Shown: positions 16,602-26,702 of the stretch, in pieces
Layout of the letters: every line of letters starts with the position of its first letter
Numbering within the stretch: the stretch's first letter is position 1
Assembly (NCBI RefSeq): GCF_019711195.1
Contig: NZ_CP081299.1
Location: 6,172,501 to 6,236,500 of the forward strand
Source: Dyadobacter sp. NIV53
Lineage (GTDB): Bacteria; Bacteroidota; Bacteroidia; Cytophagales; Spirosomataceae
Length of the DNA: 64,000 nt
Direction: 5' to 3'
Notes under the pieces: generated by a model
What the model saw: only the letters and a program-made list of their open reading frames with translations
Told to the model about the DNA's origin: nothing
Databases searched by the model: none
Position numbers and translations under genes: made by a program

Positions 16602-17564
16602 ATGAACTGGAATTACCCGTTTGATACAACTGAATTTTTTTTCATATTTTTTTTCATACTCGTTTATACCGGCTACATTATTCGCACAATCAGGGTTGCC
16701 CGGCAGCTTAAAACAACAGCAAGGACAATCATCATCAAGCTATTTTTACGTGCCATAACTTTTGTTTTGTTAATCATAAGTTTGCTTGGACCATCTTTTG
16801 GAGAGGCTGACCGGGACGTTGCTACAAAAGGAAAAGATATTTTTTTACTCGTTGACCTTTCGAAGTCAATGGATGCTGCCGACGTAAATCCATCGCGTCT
16901 TGAAAAGGTGAAATTTGAAATGAATCGCTTTGTAGAGAATGAAAGAGCTAACCGGATTGGCATCATTGTTTTTTCCAATGAGGCATTTCTGCATGTTCCG
17001 CTTACTTATGACGGAGAAGCATTGGGACTTTTTATCCAGTCGCTTCAAACTGACATGTTACCTACCAGTGGTACGAACATTTGTTCCGCAGCTGAACTGG
17101 GTTTCACAAAATTGATCAATACTATAGACCCAACCGGCCGTTCCAAAATTATGGTGTTGTTCACCGACGGCGAAAGCCAGGCCGATTGCAGAAGAAGCCT
17201 GTACAATAATGTTCGCCGCTTTGGCATTGGCTTTTATGTAATGGCCGTCGGAACTAAAAATGGTATCAGTATTCCTTCCAATGGGAAACCTTTAATGGAT
17301 GAAAATGACAAAATTGTGATCAGCAAACTGGATGAGAATTATTTACAAACATTGGCAAATAATACAATGGGTAAGTATTATGAGCTGAATAATTCTAAAA
17401 ATGAAGTTGGCCAGATGATCACCGATGTGAGCAATGCTGATGGAACACTGGTTGACTCCCGCACTGTAACAGTAGTAAGTAACAAGTATTATTATTTTTT
17501 AGGCGCGGCGCTTATTTTAATACTGCTGGATGTTTTAATTACGATAGGAACGTTTCGTCTGTGA
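16602..17564 (+). CDS. batB: von Willebrand factor A domain membrane protein (BatB-like)
   Basis: 320 residues from ATG 16602 (an upstream in-frame ATG at 16569 is less likely). Two N-terminal hydrophobic segments, a VWA domain (about 75-260) with MIDAS residues in LVDLSKSMDAADVNPSRLEK and later VLFTDGESQAD, and a C-terminal membrane anchor (YYYFLGAALILILLDVLI). This is the BatA/BatB plan of the Bacteroidota aerotolerance (Bat) cluster; the neighbouring TPR gene matches BatC. The rest of a Bat operon (MoxR, DUF58, BatD) is not in the window, so the symbol is provisional. Confidence 0.78.
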   Translation: MNWNYPFDTTEFFFIFFFILVYTGYIIRTIRVARQLKTTARTIIIKLFLRAITFVLLIISLLGPSFGEADRDVATKGKDIFLLVDLSKSMDAADVNPSRLEKVKFEMNRFVENERANRIGIIVFSNEAFLHVPLTYDGEALGLFIQSLQTDMLPTSGTNICSAAELGFTKLINTIDPTGRSKIMVLFTDGESQADCRRSLYNNVRRFGIGFYVMAVGTKNGISIPSNGKPLMDENDKIVISKLDENYLQTLANNTMGKYYELNNSKNEVGQMITDVSNADGTLVDSRTVTVVSNKYYYFLGAALILILLDVLITIGTFRL

Positions 17565-17603
17565 TATTCTATTGTTAAATTTGCGAATCACAAACCTGAT
17601 TCT

Positions 17604-18323
17604 ATGACAGCGCTCATACTTTATGTTTTACTCTGGCTATGGGACAACCGGAATTTTGATTCCATAACAAAAGCGAATGAGCGGAAACTGGGAGCGGAAC
17701 AGGCTTACGACAGGAAGGAATACCGGGAAGCCGCAAAATTGTACCGTCAGATAACTTACGGGTCCATTTTTTCAGACCCGGCTGCAAGGTTAAATATGGC
17801 ACATTCTTATTATCTGGCAGGGAAATACAGCCTTGCACTACAACATTACGAGCTTTTAAAAAAGGTAGATAATAAGTCAATAGCTTCTACTGCTAACAGT
17901 CAGATTGCTATGATTCAGGTCATACAAAAAGACACTGGTGCGGCGCTGGGAAGCTTGAAAACTGCATTGAGACTGGAATCGGGGAATGATATTGCACGCC
18001 TGAATTACATTACATTAAAGAGAAACTTTTCCGGAGTTGAGAAACCTTCGGAAGTGAGGATAAATAAAGAAGAATCTGAAAAACAGATCATATCCAGTCA
18101 AAAGCCACCAGCTGCTTCCAGCCAAACACCCAAAAATCAGGAAGTGGAAGAAAGTGTGAAAAAAGAGCAGCTTTTAAATAGCCTGAGAGCGATGAATATG
18201 TCTGAGGATCAGGCCAAGGCAATATTGGATGCAATGAAATCAAACGAATCGCAATATATTTACCAGCTCCAAAGAAAACAATACGCTAAAAAACCGAAGG
18301 AGAACGATCGAATAGAATGGTAA
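17604..18323 (+). CDS. batC: TPR-repeat membrane protein (BatC-like)
   Basis: 239 residues with an N-terminal hydrophobic stretch (LILYVLLWLW), TPR-like repeats at about 25-130 (LGAEQAYDRKEYREAAKLYR, then LNMAHSYYLAGKYSLALQHY), and a charged C-terminus containing LRAMNMSEDQAKAILDAMK, typical of BatC-type proteins. It follows the VWA gene by 39 bases, as in Bat operons. The start ATG 17604 leaves a very short cytoplasmic tail. Confidence 0.75.
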   Translation: MTALILYVLLWLWDNRNFDSITKANERKLGAEQAYDRKEYREAAKLYRQITYGSIFSDPAARLNMAHSYYLAGKYSLALQHYELLKKVDNKSIASTANSQIAMIQVIQKDTGAALGSLKTALRLESGNDIARLNYITLKRNFSGVEKPSEVRINKEESEKQIISSQKPPAASSQTPKNQEVEESVKKEQLLNSLRAMNMSEDQAKAILDAMKSNESQYIYQLQRKQYAKKPKENDRIEW

Positions 18324-18339
18324 TTTTTATAAAAAACCA

Positions 18340-19281
18340 ATGAACAGCATATCTGAAACCAATTTTCAATTCCCTAATCAAACATCCTTTTATAAGGGAA
18401 AAGTAAGAGACGTTTATTCTTTTGAAAAACATCTCGTTATGGTAGCTACCGACCGCATTTCAGCGTTTGATGTAATACTTCCCAGGGCGATTCCTTTTAA
18501 AGGCCAGGTATTGAATCAAATTGCGGCATATTTTTTAAATGCCACCGCTGATATTGTACCCAACTGGTTAGAGGAAGTGGCGGATCCAAATGTAAGTATC
18601 GGTATTAATTGCCAGCCTTATCCTGTTGAAATGGTGGTGAGGGGATATCTTGCCGGCCACGCGTGGCGCGAGTATTCCTCGGGAAAAAGGGCCGTTTGCG
18701 GCGTAACGCTTCCGGATGGATTAAAGGAAAATGATAAGCTTCCGCATCCCATTATTACCCCGACAACCAAAGCACATGAAGGACATGATGAAGATATTTC
18801 GCGCGAAGAAATCCTGGCACAGAAATTGATCAGCGAAGACGACTATGAGCATTTGGAAAGATATACACTTGCTTTATTTGGAAGAGGAACAGAAATGGCA
18901 GCAGATCAGGGATTGATACTGGTTGATACCAAGTACGAATTTGGCAACCTGGAAGGTGTTATTTATCTGATTGACGAAATACATACACCTGATTCCTCAC
19001 GTTATTTTTATAAAGATGTATATCAGGAAAATCAGCGTTTAAATCTGCCTCAGAAACAACTATCGAAGGAGTTTGTAAGAGAATGGCTCATTCAGAACGG
19101 TTTTCAGGGTAAAGAAGGGCAGTCGATCCCCGCAATGGAAGATGAATGGATCCAACAGATTTCGGAGAGATACATAGAATTATACGAAAAAGTAACAGGT
19201 AATAAATTTCAGAAAAGTAAAGCCGAGAATCCGTTGCAACGTATAGAAAAGGCAATATTAAGAGCGACAGAGAAATTTTAA
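18340..19281 (+). CDS. purC: Phosphoribosylaminoimidazole-succinocarboxamide synthase (SAICAR synthase)
   Basis: Purine biosynthesis: CAIR + L-aspartate + ATP to SAICAR. The 313-residue protein is the long (yeast/Bacteroidota) form and shows YKGKVRDVYSFEKHLVMVAT, DRISAFDVILPRAIPFKGQV, MVVRGYLAGHAWREYSSGKR, the substrate loop TPTTKAHEGHDE, and LILVDTKYEFG. Starts 16 bases after the TPR gene. Confidence 0.96.
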   Translation: MNSISETNFQFPNQTSFYKGKVRDVYSFEKHLVMVATDRISAFDVILPRAIPFKGQVLNQIAAYFLNATADIVPNWLEEVADPNVSIGINCQPYPVEMVVRGYLAGHAWREYSSGKRAVCGVTLPDGLKENDKLPHPIITPTTKAHEGHDEDISREEILAQKLISEDDYEHLERYTLALFGRGTEMAADQGLILVDTKYEFGNLEGVIYLIDEIHTPDSSRYFYKDVYQENQRLNLPQKQLSKEFVREWLIQNGFQGKEGQSIPAMEDEWIQQISERYIELYEKVTGNKFQKSKAENPLQRIEKAILRATEKF

Positions 19282-19366
19282 GAACAACTATTAATCCTGG
19301 TTAAATTTTACACCAGAAATTTAACCAGGCCCATAAAAATCATTTGGTTTAAAAACAAAAACTCCA

Positions 19367-19788
19367 ATGAACCATAAACTGGAAAAAAAGAGCAATACGT
19401 ATATATTGACCTGGAAGAAGAAGCATTTGCGAACGATATACCGGCTTCCTTCGAAGAAACAGCACGGGCACTTTTCCGTGAAGGATACCACAGCCTGATT
19501 GTTAACATGCAACCCGTCAAATCAATTGACACAGCGGGAAGTACAGTACTGAAAAAAGTAAACTGGTTGTGTACGAACGATCTCGGTATACTTGTGATCG
19601 TAACTAAGGACGATGATTTTATTGATGAACTGGAAGCATTAAAAATTCCGGATATAAATATTCTTCCAACCAAGGAAGAGGCTATTGATGCAGTGTTCAT
19701 GAATAATCTTGAAAACGAATTCGGGGCAGGAGATGACGATTATGACGCAGAAGATTATGAAGGGGTAAGCGAATCCAGCGAGCCCTGA
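19367..19788 (+). pseudogene. STAS-domain (anti-sigma antagonist-like) protein, frameshifted at codon ~6-8
   Basis: The long frame (EQYVYIDLEEEAFANDIPAS, then LIVNMQPVKSIDTAGSTVLK and LGILVIVTKDDDFID) has a stop just upstream and no start codon before 19507. ATG 19367 begins MNHKLEK in another frame; adding one A to the A7 run at 19383-19389 fuses the two to give about 141 residues. The fold reads as STAS/SpoIIAA-like, where a conserved Ser/Thr after Asp is phosphorylated (here DTAGS), with an acidic C-terminal tail (GAGDDDYDAEDYEG). No partner kinase or phosphatase is adjacent. The defect is probably a sequencing error. Confidence 0.7.
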
Positions 19789-19818
19789 TCGGTCAAGCCA
19801 ATTTTAACATTACTAACA

Positions 19819-19850
19819 AGATTCCATCAGAACCGGTGGGATCTTTTTTT
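19819..19850 (+). terminator. Rho-independent terminator after the STAS gene
   Basis: Arms AGATTCCATC and GGTGGGATCT pair with G-U substitutions around AGAACC, followed by a T7 run. Confidence 0.8.
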
Positions 19851-20200
19851 GTGCCTGTAACGAAAAAACATATTTGCATATTCATTTATCTTTAAATAAA
19901 CAAATAGTCTTACAAGCTAATGATATAATTTGTTTTTAAGACGCCATTTACATTTTTTAAATAATCTGCTAGATTAATTGCAGAACTATTAATATTTACA
20001 GATAATTTGTAATTTAAATATTAAAAATGGCTTATGAAAGAAAATTTTGCCATTTGCATATTTCACCAAATATTTTTTATGATTATCTTTCGAGGCTTTA
20101 CCCTATTCATAATACAATAGAGGTTTAGCGCATAATTTTGTTTGCTTATTTATATAGTTTCTATATACGAATTTGTTAATTACTCTACACTCTTCGATAT
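19851..20200. other. A+T-rich leader region before gltB, no gene seen
   Basis: 350 bases with no supportable ORF. A TAATTTTG (20133-20140) matches the -7 consensus about 60 bases before gltB, without a matching TTG. The length suggests a regulated leader, but no known riboswitch pattern is recognised. Confidence 0.4.
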
Positions 20201-23200
20201 ATGTCGCAAATGTCTGAACCAATGGTAGAAAATCAAGGACTTTATCGTCCGGAATTTGAGCATGATGCATGTGGGATCGGTTTCCGGGCCAACATTAAAG
20301 GTCGTAAGTCACACCAGATTGTAGCTGATGCTATTCATATGCTCGAACGTATGGAACATAGAGGTGCTACAGGTTTTGACCCAAATACAGGAGATGGTGC
20401 CGGTATCCTGATTCAAATACCGCATGAATATTTTGTTGATGAATGTTTACAATTAGGCTTTCAGTTACCTCCCGCCGGTGAATATGGTGTTGGAATGATT
20501 TTCTTTCCAAATGACGAAACCATGAGGGAAGAGTGCCGTAACATTTTAAACCGCAAAATTAAAAAGCTCGGTTTGCCTCTGCTTGGTTACAGAAAAGTAC
20601 CCACGCTCAATAATACTTTGGGAGAAGGTTCTTTATCGGTTGAACCACATGTAGAGCAGGTTTTTATCAAACGCCCGGACGATGTTACTGATGATATCGG
20701 ATTTGAGCGTAAGCTTTATATTCTCCGCCAGGTTTCAGCCAGACTGATCAATGATACTGTTAAGGGATCGAAAGGGTGTTTTTATTATTCGTCACTTTCC
20801 TGCCGTACTATTTCTTATAAAGGACAGCTAACTACTGCCCAGTTAAAATATTATTTCCCTGATCTGGAAAATGAGGCTGTGGTTTCTGCTTTGGCAGTTG
20901 TGCATTCACGTTTTGCAACCAATACTTTTCCAGCCTGGGAACTGGCGCAGCCTTTCAGGTATATTGCTCACAATGGAGAAATCAATACTGTAAAGGGAAA
21001 CGTTAACTGGATCCGTGCCGGGGAAAAATCTTTTTCTTCTGAATTTTTCAGCAAAGAGGAAATGGATATGATTCTTCCGATTTGCGACAGAAACCAGTCC
21101 GACTCAGCCAATCTGGATAATGCCATTGAGCTTTTACATCTTTCAGGACGATCATTGCCGCATGTAATGATGATGATGATTCCTGAAGCCTGGGATGGTA
21201 ATGAACAAATGGATCCGGCCCGTAAAGCTTTTTATGAATATCATGCCGCTATTATGGAGCCCTGGGACGGGCCTGCTTCCATATCTTTTACAGACGGGAA
21301 GATAGTAGGTGCTACTTTGGATAGAAATGGTTTACGCCCGTCGCGTTACTGGGTGCTCGATGATGATACCATTATTATGGCGTCTGAAGCAGGTGTCCTG
21401 GATGTAGATCAGGCAAAAGTAGTAACGAAAGGCCGTTTGCAGCCAGGCCGCATGTTTATAGTTGACATGGAGCAAGGCAGGATCATTCCTGATGAAGAGG
21501 TGAAAGCAAGTGTTTGTTCAGCTCAGCCTTATCAGCAATGGCTTGATGATTACAAACTGCATGTAGATGTCCTGGATCATCCTATACGTACCTATAGACC
21601 TTACGAAGAGAATGCATTATTAAAACGTCAGGTTGCGTTTGGTTATACCTCAGAAGATTTAAGAATGATTCTGGCTCCAATGGGCCAGACTGGTATGGAG
21701 GCGATTGGTTCTATGGGAACAGATGTGCCATTAGCCGTCCTTTCTGAACAAAGCCAGCATCTTTCCAACTACTTCAAACAATTATTTGCGCAGGTAACGA
21801 ATCCACCGATCGACTCTATTCGTGAACGGGCGATCATGTCGCTCATCTCGTTTGTAGGCGGTACGGAAAATATACTCACTGAAACGCCAAAGCACTGTCG
21901 CCAGATTGCACTACCGCACCCGGTACTGACGGTTCATGAATTTGACAAACTGCGTTTTGTAGATAAAGCCGGTTTTCAGGCTAAAACAATTAATACTTAT
22001 TTCCGGGCCGATGAAGGTGGTAAAGCTTTGGAAAGAGCACTTGACCGAATTTGCCGTTATGCTACGGATGCCATTGATGACGGATTTGAAATCATTATTC
22101 TGTCTGACCGCGCCATTGATTCGGACCATGCACCGATTCCTTCCATGCTGGCTACAGCAACGATTCATCACCACCTGATCCGTGAAGGATTGAGAGGTAA
22201 GGTTGGGTTGCTTGTTGAAGCCGGTGATGTTTGGGAAACCCATCATTTTGCTACTTTAATTGGTTACGGTGCCGCAGGAATTTGTCCTTATATGGCTTTC
22301 GAAACTCTTTCTTATATGAATAAGAAGGGCATGATTGATGAAGGATTTACAGACGAAAAATTACATTACAATTATATAAAGGCGGTTAATAAAGAATTGC
22401 TGAAGATATTCTCTAAAATGGGGATTTCTACATTGCAATCATATCAGGGCGCACAGATTTTTGAATGTGTTGGTTTAAATAAGGACGTAGTGGACCGTTA
22501 TTTTACAGGAACCATTTCCCGTATCAGCGGGATGGGGCTTTCTGAAATTGCCCGGGAAATTCTCGTGCGTCATAAAGTTGCTTACCATGAAACAGCCGAC
22601 GCACATCCTAAGCTGGAAGTGGGTGGCTTTTACCAATGGAAACAGCGTGGAGAAGCACATATTTTTAACCCGGCTTCTGTTCATTTATTACAGCAGTCGA
22701 CCAAAACAAACAGTTATGAATTATTTAAAAAATTCTCAAAACTGATAGATGATCAAAGCCATAAAGCGCTGACATTACGTGGTTTGATGCGCTTCAAAAA
22801 GGGAACACCAATTCCAATTGAGGAGGTTGAACCTGTTGAAAATATATTTAAACGCTTTGCTACCGGAGCCATGTCATTCGGTTCGATTTCGTGGGAAGCT
22901 CATACCACGCTGGCCATCGCGATGAACCGTATTGGTGGTAAATCCAATTCCGGCGAAGGTGGAGAAGATGAATTGAGATATAAAAAGCTGCCCAATGGCG
23001 ACTGGATGAATTCTCAAATCAAACAGGTCGCTTCGGGACGTTTTGGTGTAACGAGCCATTACCTGAGCAATGCTGGTGAATTACAAATAAAAACGGCACA
23101 AGGCGCAAAGCCGGGTGAAGGTGGACAGCTTCCAGGCTTTAAAGTGGATGACTGGATTGGCCGTACACGTCATTCTACTCCAGGTGTTGGATTAATTTCG

Positions 23201-24784
23201 CCACCGCCTCACCACGATATTTATTCAATTGAGGATTTGGCTCAGTTGATCTATGACCTTAAAAATGCAAATCGCACTGCCCGTATAAGTGTGAAACTGG
23301 TATCAGAAGCTGGGGTAGGTACGGTTGCCTCCGGGGTTGCAAAAGCACATGCAGATCATATCCTGATTTCTGGTTATGATGGCGGGACAGGAGCTTCTCC
23401 GTTGAGTTCTATTCGTCATGCAGGATTGCCCTGGGAGCTTGGGTTGGCAGAAACGCACCAGACGCTGGTAAAAAATAAATTGCGTGGACGTGTTACTGTT
23501 CAGGCGGACGGACAATTGCGTACAGGTAAGGACCTTGCGGTTGCGGCCTTGCTTGGTGCCGAGGAATGGGGTGTTGCCACAGCAGCATTGGTTGCGGCTG
23601 GTTGTATTATGATGCGTAAATGTCATTTAAATACTTGTCCGGTTGGTGTTGCTACACAACGTAAAGAATTACGTGCCCTGTTTTCTGGTAAACCTGAACA
23701 TGTGGTAAACATGTTTACTTTCATGGCAGAAGAATTAAGGGAAATCATGGCGCAATTAGGTTTCCGGACTGTTAATGAAATGGTTGGCCAGGCTCAATAC
23801 CTGGAAATGCGTAACGATATCAAACACTGGAAATATAAAAACCTGAATTTTGATGCTATTCTGTATAAAGAAGGTGACCTGAATGTTGCTCAGTTTAAAC
23901 AGGAAGAACAAGATCATGGTATCGACAGTATAATTGACCTGGAATTGATAAAAGCAGCGAAATCTGCTCTTGAAACCCAGGAAGAGATTTATAAAGAATT
24001 TCCGCTCAATAACCTCAACCGCGCGGTCGGAACAATGCTTTCAAATGAAATTTCCAAGCTTTATGGCGGGTCAGGCCTTCCAAAAGGAACAATTCATTTT
24101 AAATTCCGCGGAACGGCCGGTCAGAGTTTTGGTGCTTTCAATACAGCAGGGCTTCGTCTTGAACTGGAAGGAGACGCCAACGATTATTTTGGTAAAGGCC
24201 TTTGCGGAGCAGAACTGATTATCTACCCGGATCGTGAATCCAAATTCAAACCTGAAGAAAATATTATTGTTGGTAATGTGGCATTTTATGGTGCTACTTC
24301 CGGCGAGGCTTATATTCGAGGTACTGCGGGAGAGCGTTTTTGTGTCAGGAATTCGGGTGCGAAAGTGGTTGTAGAAGGCCTTGGTGATCATGGCTGTGAA
24401 TATATGACAGGCGGGTTAGCTATCATACTCGGAGAAACTGGACGGAATTTCGCTGCCGGTATGTCGGGCGGTGTGGCTTATGTGCTTGATAAAGCAGGTG
24501 ATTTCCGTGAAAAGGTAAATATGGAAATGGTGGCACTGGAACCATTGAATGAAGAAGATCAGGGTATTTTGCGTGAATATCTTGACAGACATTTTCAGTA
24601 TACAACCAGCAATGTTGCTTTCCAGCTTATTCAGAATTGGGAAGAATCTGTGAAACAATTTATCCGGGTATTGCCAGCTGATTTCAAAAATGCTTTGGAA
24701 GGCCGTGGAATATCACTGGCGCAACAAATAGCTGATAAAAATGTAGTGTATCAGGATATTGTTGTGGATGTTGATCACTTGTAG
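20201..24784 (+). CDS. gltB: Glutamate synthase (NADPH) large subunit
   Basis: GOGAT alpha subunit: transfers the amide of glutamine to 2-oxoglutarate. 1,527 residues in the classical order: class II glutamine amidotransferase with the catalytic Cys after a short propeptide (HDACGIGFRANIKG, about residue 25) and RHSRFATNT-like VVHSRFATNTFPAWELAQPF; central domain; FMN/3Fe-4S synthase domain with GEGGEDELRY, KPGEGGQLPG, DGGTGASPLSS and CHLNTCPVGVATQ; and the C-terminal GXGXG beta-helix (FRGTAGQSFGAFN). Followed by gltD after 143 bases. Confidence 0.97.
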   Translation: MSQMSEPMVENQGLYRPEFEHDACGIGFRANIKGRKSHQIVADAIHMLERMEHRGATGFDPNTGDGAGILIQIPHEYFVDECLQLGFQLPPAGEYGVGMIFFPNDETMREECRNILNRKIKKLGLPLLGYRKVPTLNNTLGEGSLSVEPHVEQVFIKRPDDVTDDIGFERKLYILRQVSARLINDTVKGSKGCFYYSSLSCRTISYKGQLTTAQLKYYFPDLENEAVVSALAVVHSRFATNTFPAWELAQPFRYIAHNGEINTVKGNVNWIRAGEKSFSSEFFSKEEMDMILPICDRNQSDSANLDNAIELLHLSGRSLPHVMMMMIPEAWDGNEQMDPARKAFYEYHAAIMEPWDGPASISFTDGKIVGATLDRNGLRPSRYWVLDDDTIIMASEAGVLDVDQAKVVTKGRLQPGRMFIVDMEQGRIIPDEEVKASVCSAQPYQQWLDDYKLHVDVLDHPIRTYRPYEENALLKRQVAFGYTSEDLRMILAPMGQTGMEAIGSMGTDVPLAVLSEQSQHLSNYFKQLFAQVTNPPIDSIRERAIMSLISFVGGTENILTETPKHCRQIALPHPVLTVHEFDKLRFVDKAGFQAKTINTYFRADEGGKALERALDRICRYATDAIDDGFEIIILSDRAIDSDHAPIPSMLATATIHHHLIREGLRGKVGLLVEAGDVWETHHFATLIGYGAAGICPYMAFETLSYMNKKGMIDEGFTDEKLHYNYIKAVNKELLKIFSKMGISTLQSYQGAQIFECVGLNKDVVDRYFTGTISRISGMGLSEIAREILVRHKVAYHETADAHPKLEVGGFYQWKQRGEAHIFNPASVHLLQQSTKTNSYELFKKFSKLIDDQSHKALTLRGLMRFKKGTPIPIEEVEPVENIFKRFATGAMSFGSISWEAHTTLAIAMNRIGGKSNSGEGGEDELRYKKLPNGDWMNSQIKQVASGRFGVTSHYLSNAGELQIKTAQGAKPGEGGQLPGFKVDDWIGRTRHSTPGVGLISPPPHHDIYSIEDLAQLIYDLKNANRTARISVKLVSEAGVGTVASGVAKAHADHILISGYDGGTGASPLSSIRHAGLPWELGLAETHQTLVKNKLRGRVTVQADGQLRTGKDLAVAALLGAEEWGVATAALVAAGCIMMRKCHLNTCPVGVATQRKELRALFSGKPEHVVNMFTFMAEELREIMAQLGFRTVNEMVGQAQYLEMRNDIKHWKYKNLNFDAILYKEGDLNVAQFKQEEQDHGIDSIIDLELIKAAKSALETQEEIYKEFPLNNLNRAVGTMLSNEISKLYGGSGLPKGTIHFKFRGTAGQSFGAFNTAGLRLELEGDANDYFGKGLCGAELIIYPDRESKFKPEENIIVGNVAFYGATSGEAYIRGTAGERFCVRNSGAKVVVEGLGDHGCEYMTGGLAIILGETGRNFAAGMSGGVAYVLDKAGDFREKVNMEMVALEPLNEEDQGILREYLDRHFQYTTSNVAFQLIQNWEESVKQFIRVLPADFKNALEGRGISLAQQIADKNVVYQDIVVDVDHL

Positions 24785-24830
24785 CAATTAGCCGACAGGT
24801 TAATAGCTTAGAACCACCGGTCACTTTGCA

Positions 24831-24874
24831 AACCGGAAAGAACCACTAGCTTAGGCTGCTAGATTCGGTTTTTT
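24831..24874 (+). terminator. Hairpin in the gltB-gltD spacer
   Basis: AACCG (24831) pairs with CGGTT (24866-24870) and an inner CTAGC/GCTAG stem forms between them, followed by a T run. It could be an intercistronic attenuator or mRNA-stabilising hairpin rather than a full terminator, since gltD is expected to share the transcript. Confidence 0.45.
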
Positions 24875-24927
24875 GATAAAATAATAAATAGCCTGATTGA
24901 ATCACGTTTAATAAGGAAATAAAAAGA

Positions 24928-26436
24928 ATGGGAAAACCAACCGGATTTTTAGAGTTTGAAAGGGAGTTGCCGAAGAAAAGAGCAGTTGAAGAACGTCTTC
25001 ATGATTATAAAGAAATCGAAACTGCTCCTACGGATACTCATTCCAAACAACAGGCAGCCCGCTGTATGGACTGCGGAATTCCTTTTTGTCATAATGGTTG
25101 TCCGCTTGGAAATATTATCCCCGAATTCAATGATGCGGTATATGATAGCAATTGGGGACTTGCATACGAAATCCTGAGCTCAACAAATAATTTCCCTGAA
25201 TTTACCGGGAGAATTTGTCCAGCTCCGTGCGAGGCTGCATGTGTATTGGGTATTAACAAGCCGCCTGTTGCCATTGAATATATTGAAAAGGCAATTGCTG
25301 AAAAAGCATTTGAATTAAACCTGGTAAAACCTCGTATTCCGAAAAGCCGTACAGGCAGGAAAGTAGCTGTCGTAGGTTCAGGGCCTGCCGGAATGGCGGC
25401 AGCAAGCCAGCTTAATCAGGCCGGGCACACAGTTACACTACTGGAAAGAGCGGATCAGATTGGAGGATTGCTTCGTTACGGAATTCCTGATTTCAAACTT
25501 GATAAAGGTGTAATTGACCGTCGTCTGGAAGTTATGCAGGAAGAAGGTATTATATTCCGCACCAGTGTGAATGTAGGTGTGGATATCAAAGCAAACGAAT
25601 TACTTGATGATTTTGATGCGGTTGTACTTACAATGGGTTCTACTGTTCCGAGAGATGTGAAAATAGAAGGCCGTCATCTTAAAGGCGTTCATTTTGCAAT
25701 GGAGTTCCTTAGCCAGCAAAATAAACGTGTGGCAGGAATTAACCCCGAAGTGGATCAGCGTGGTGTGTCATATACAAACGGTCAACTATTGGCAACTGGT
25801 AAAAATGTGCTGGTGATAGGTGGTGGTGATACTGGTTCCGACTGCGTTGGAACATCTTCACGTCACGGCGCTAAATCAGTAACACAAATTGAGTTAATGC
25901 CAATTCCTCCAAAAGAACGCGATTCCAGTACGCCATGGCCTAACTGGCCAATGATGTTGCGAACATCCACTTCTCATGAAGAAGGTTGTGACAGACATTG
26001 GTCTATTAATACCAAGGAATTTTTGGGCGATGAAAACGGAAATTTGAAAGCAATCAAGATTGTAGATCTGGACTGGCAGAAAGATGCAGAATCCGGGCGT
26101 TTGCAAATGAAAGAAGTACAGGGAAGTGAACGCACAATTCCATGTGAACTGGCACTTCTGGCAGCAGGGTTCTTACATCCGCAGCAGGAAGGTTTGTTAA
26201 ATGACCTTGGAGTTGAATTTGACGACCGCGGAAATATTAAAGCAAATGGATACCAATCCACTACCAATGAAAAAGTGTTTGCCGCCGGTGATTGCCGCCG
26301 CGGACAGTCTTTGGTCGTATGGGCAATTAGCGAAGGCCGTGAAGCTGCACGTTCTGTTGACGAATTCCTGATGGGTGAATCATTTTTGGAAGCAAAATCA
26401 ATATCAGCTTTTAATCCGGTTTTTGCTCACGCCTGA
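24928..26436 (+). CDS. gltD: Glutamate synthase small subunit
   Basis: Supplies electrons from NADPH to GltB. 502 residues with N-terminal Fe-S cysteines (CMDCGIPFCHNGCPLGN and ICPAPCEAACVLG), FAD-binding VAVVGSGPAGMAAASQLNQA at about 148, and NADPH-binding VLVIGGGDTGSDCVGTSSRH at about 295, ending with the FAD-associated VFAAGDCRRGQSLVVWAISE. Pairs with the upstream gltB. Confidence 0.97.
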   Translation: MGKPTGFLEFERELPKKRAVEERLHDYKEIETAPTDTHSKQQAARCMDCGIPFCHNGCPLGNIIPEFNDAVYDSNWGLAYEILSSTNNFPEFTGRICPAPCEAACVLGINKPPVAIEYIEKAIAEKAFELNLVKPRIPKSRTGRKVAVVGSGPAGMAAASQLNQAGHTVTLLERADQIGGLLRYGIPDFKLDKGVIDRRLEVMQEEGIIFRTSVNVGVDIKANELLDDFDAVVLTMGSTVPRDVKIEGRHLKGVHFAMEFLSQQNKRVAGINPEVDQRGVSYTNGQLLATGKNVLVIGGGDTGSDCVGTSSRHGAKSVTQIELMPIPPKERDSSTPWPNWPMMLRTSTSHEEGCDRHWSINTKEFLGDENGNLKAIKIVDLDWQKDAESGRLQMKEVQGSERTIPCELALLAAGFLHPQQEGLLNDLGVEFDDRGNIKANGYQSTTNEKVFAAGDCRRGQSLVVWAISEGREAARSVDEFLMGESFLEAKSISAFNPVFAHA

Positions 26437-26569
26437 TCGTTTAAAAAGTAAATGCGGGTTTTTAGTTTTTAAGTTAACAATGAAAAATCTGAATAGTAGA
26501 TATCCACCAATTTAAATAATAGTGGTGCTGTTAAATCAGATTTGGCTTATATCAGTATAAAGTTCAGGG

Positions 26570-26597
26570 AGCGGTCAATTGGCCGCTTCTTTTGTTT
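26570..26597 (+). terminator. Rho-independent terminator after gltD
   Basis: AGCGGTC and GGCCGCT arms (one G-U pair) with an AATT loop, followed by a T-rich stretch. Confidence 0.65.
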
Positions 26598-26645
26598 TCA
26601 CGAATTGTACAATTTGCAGGATACACTAATATAAATGATCGTCTG

Positions 26646-26653
26646 TATCTTTG
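26646..26653 (+). promoter_or_regulatory. Candidate -7 element (TATCTTTG) before the deacetylase gene
   Basis: Exact TAnnTTTG match 50 bases upstream of ATG 26703, just after the gltD terminator. No TTG at the standard spacing. Confidence 0.4.
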
Positions 26654-26702
26654 TCCCAGAATTAACATAGCAAAATTGCCTGACGCAAATTAAATTTTCC
26701 AG

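Noticed and set aside
24785..24927. Riboswitch or separate small RNA between gltB and gltD
   Set aside because: Only a short hairpin with a T run is visible; no conserved aptamer pattern can be recognised.
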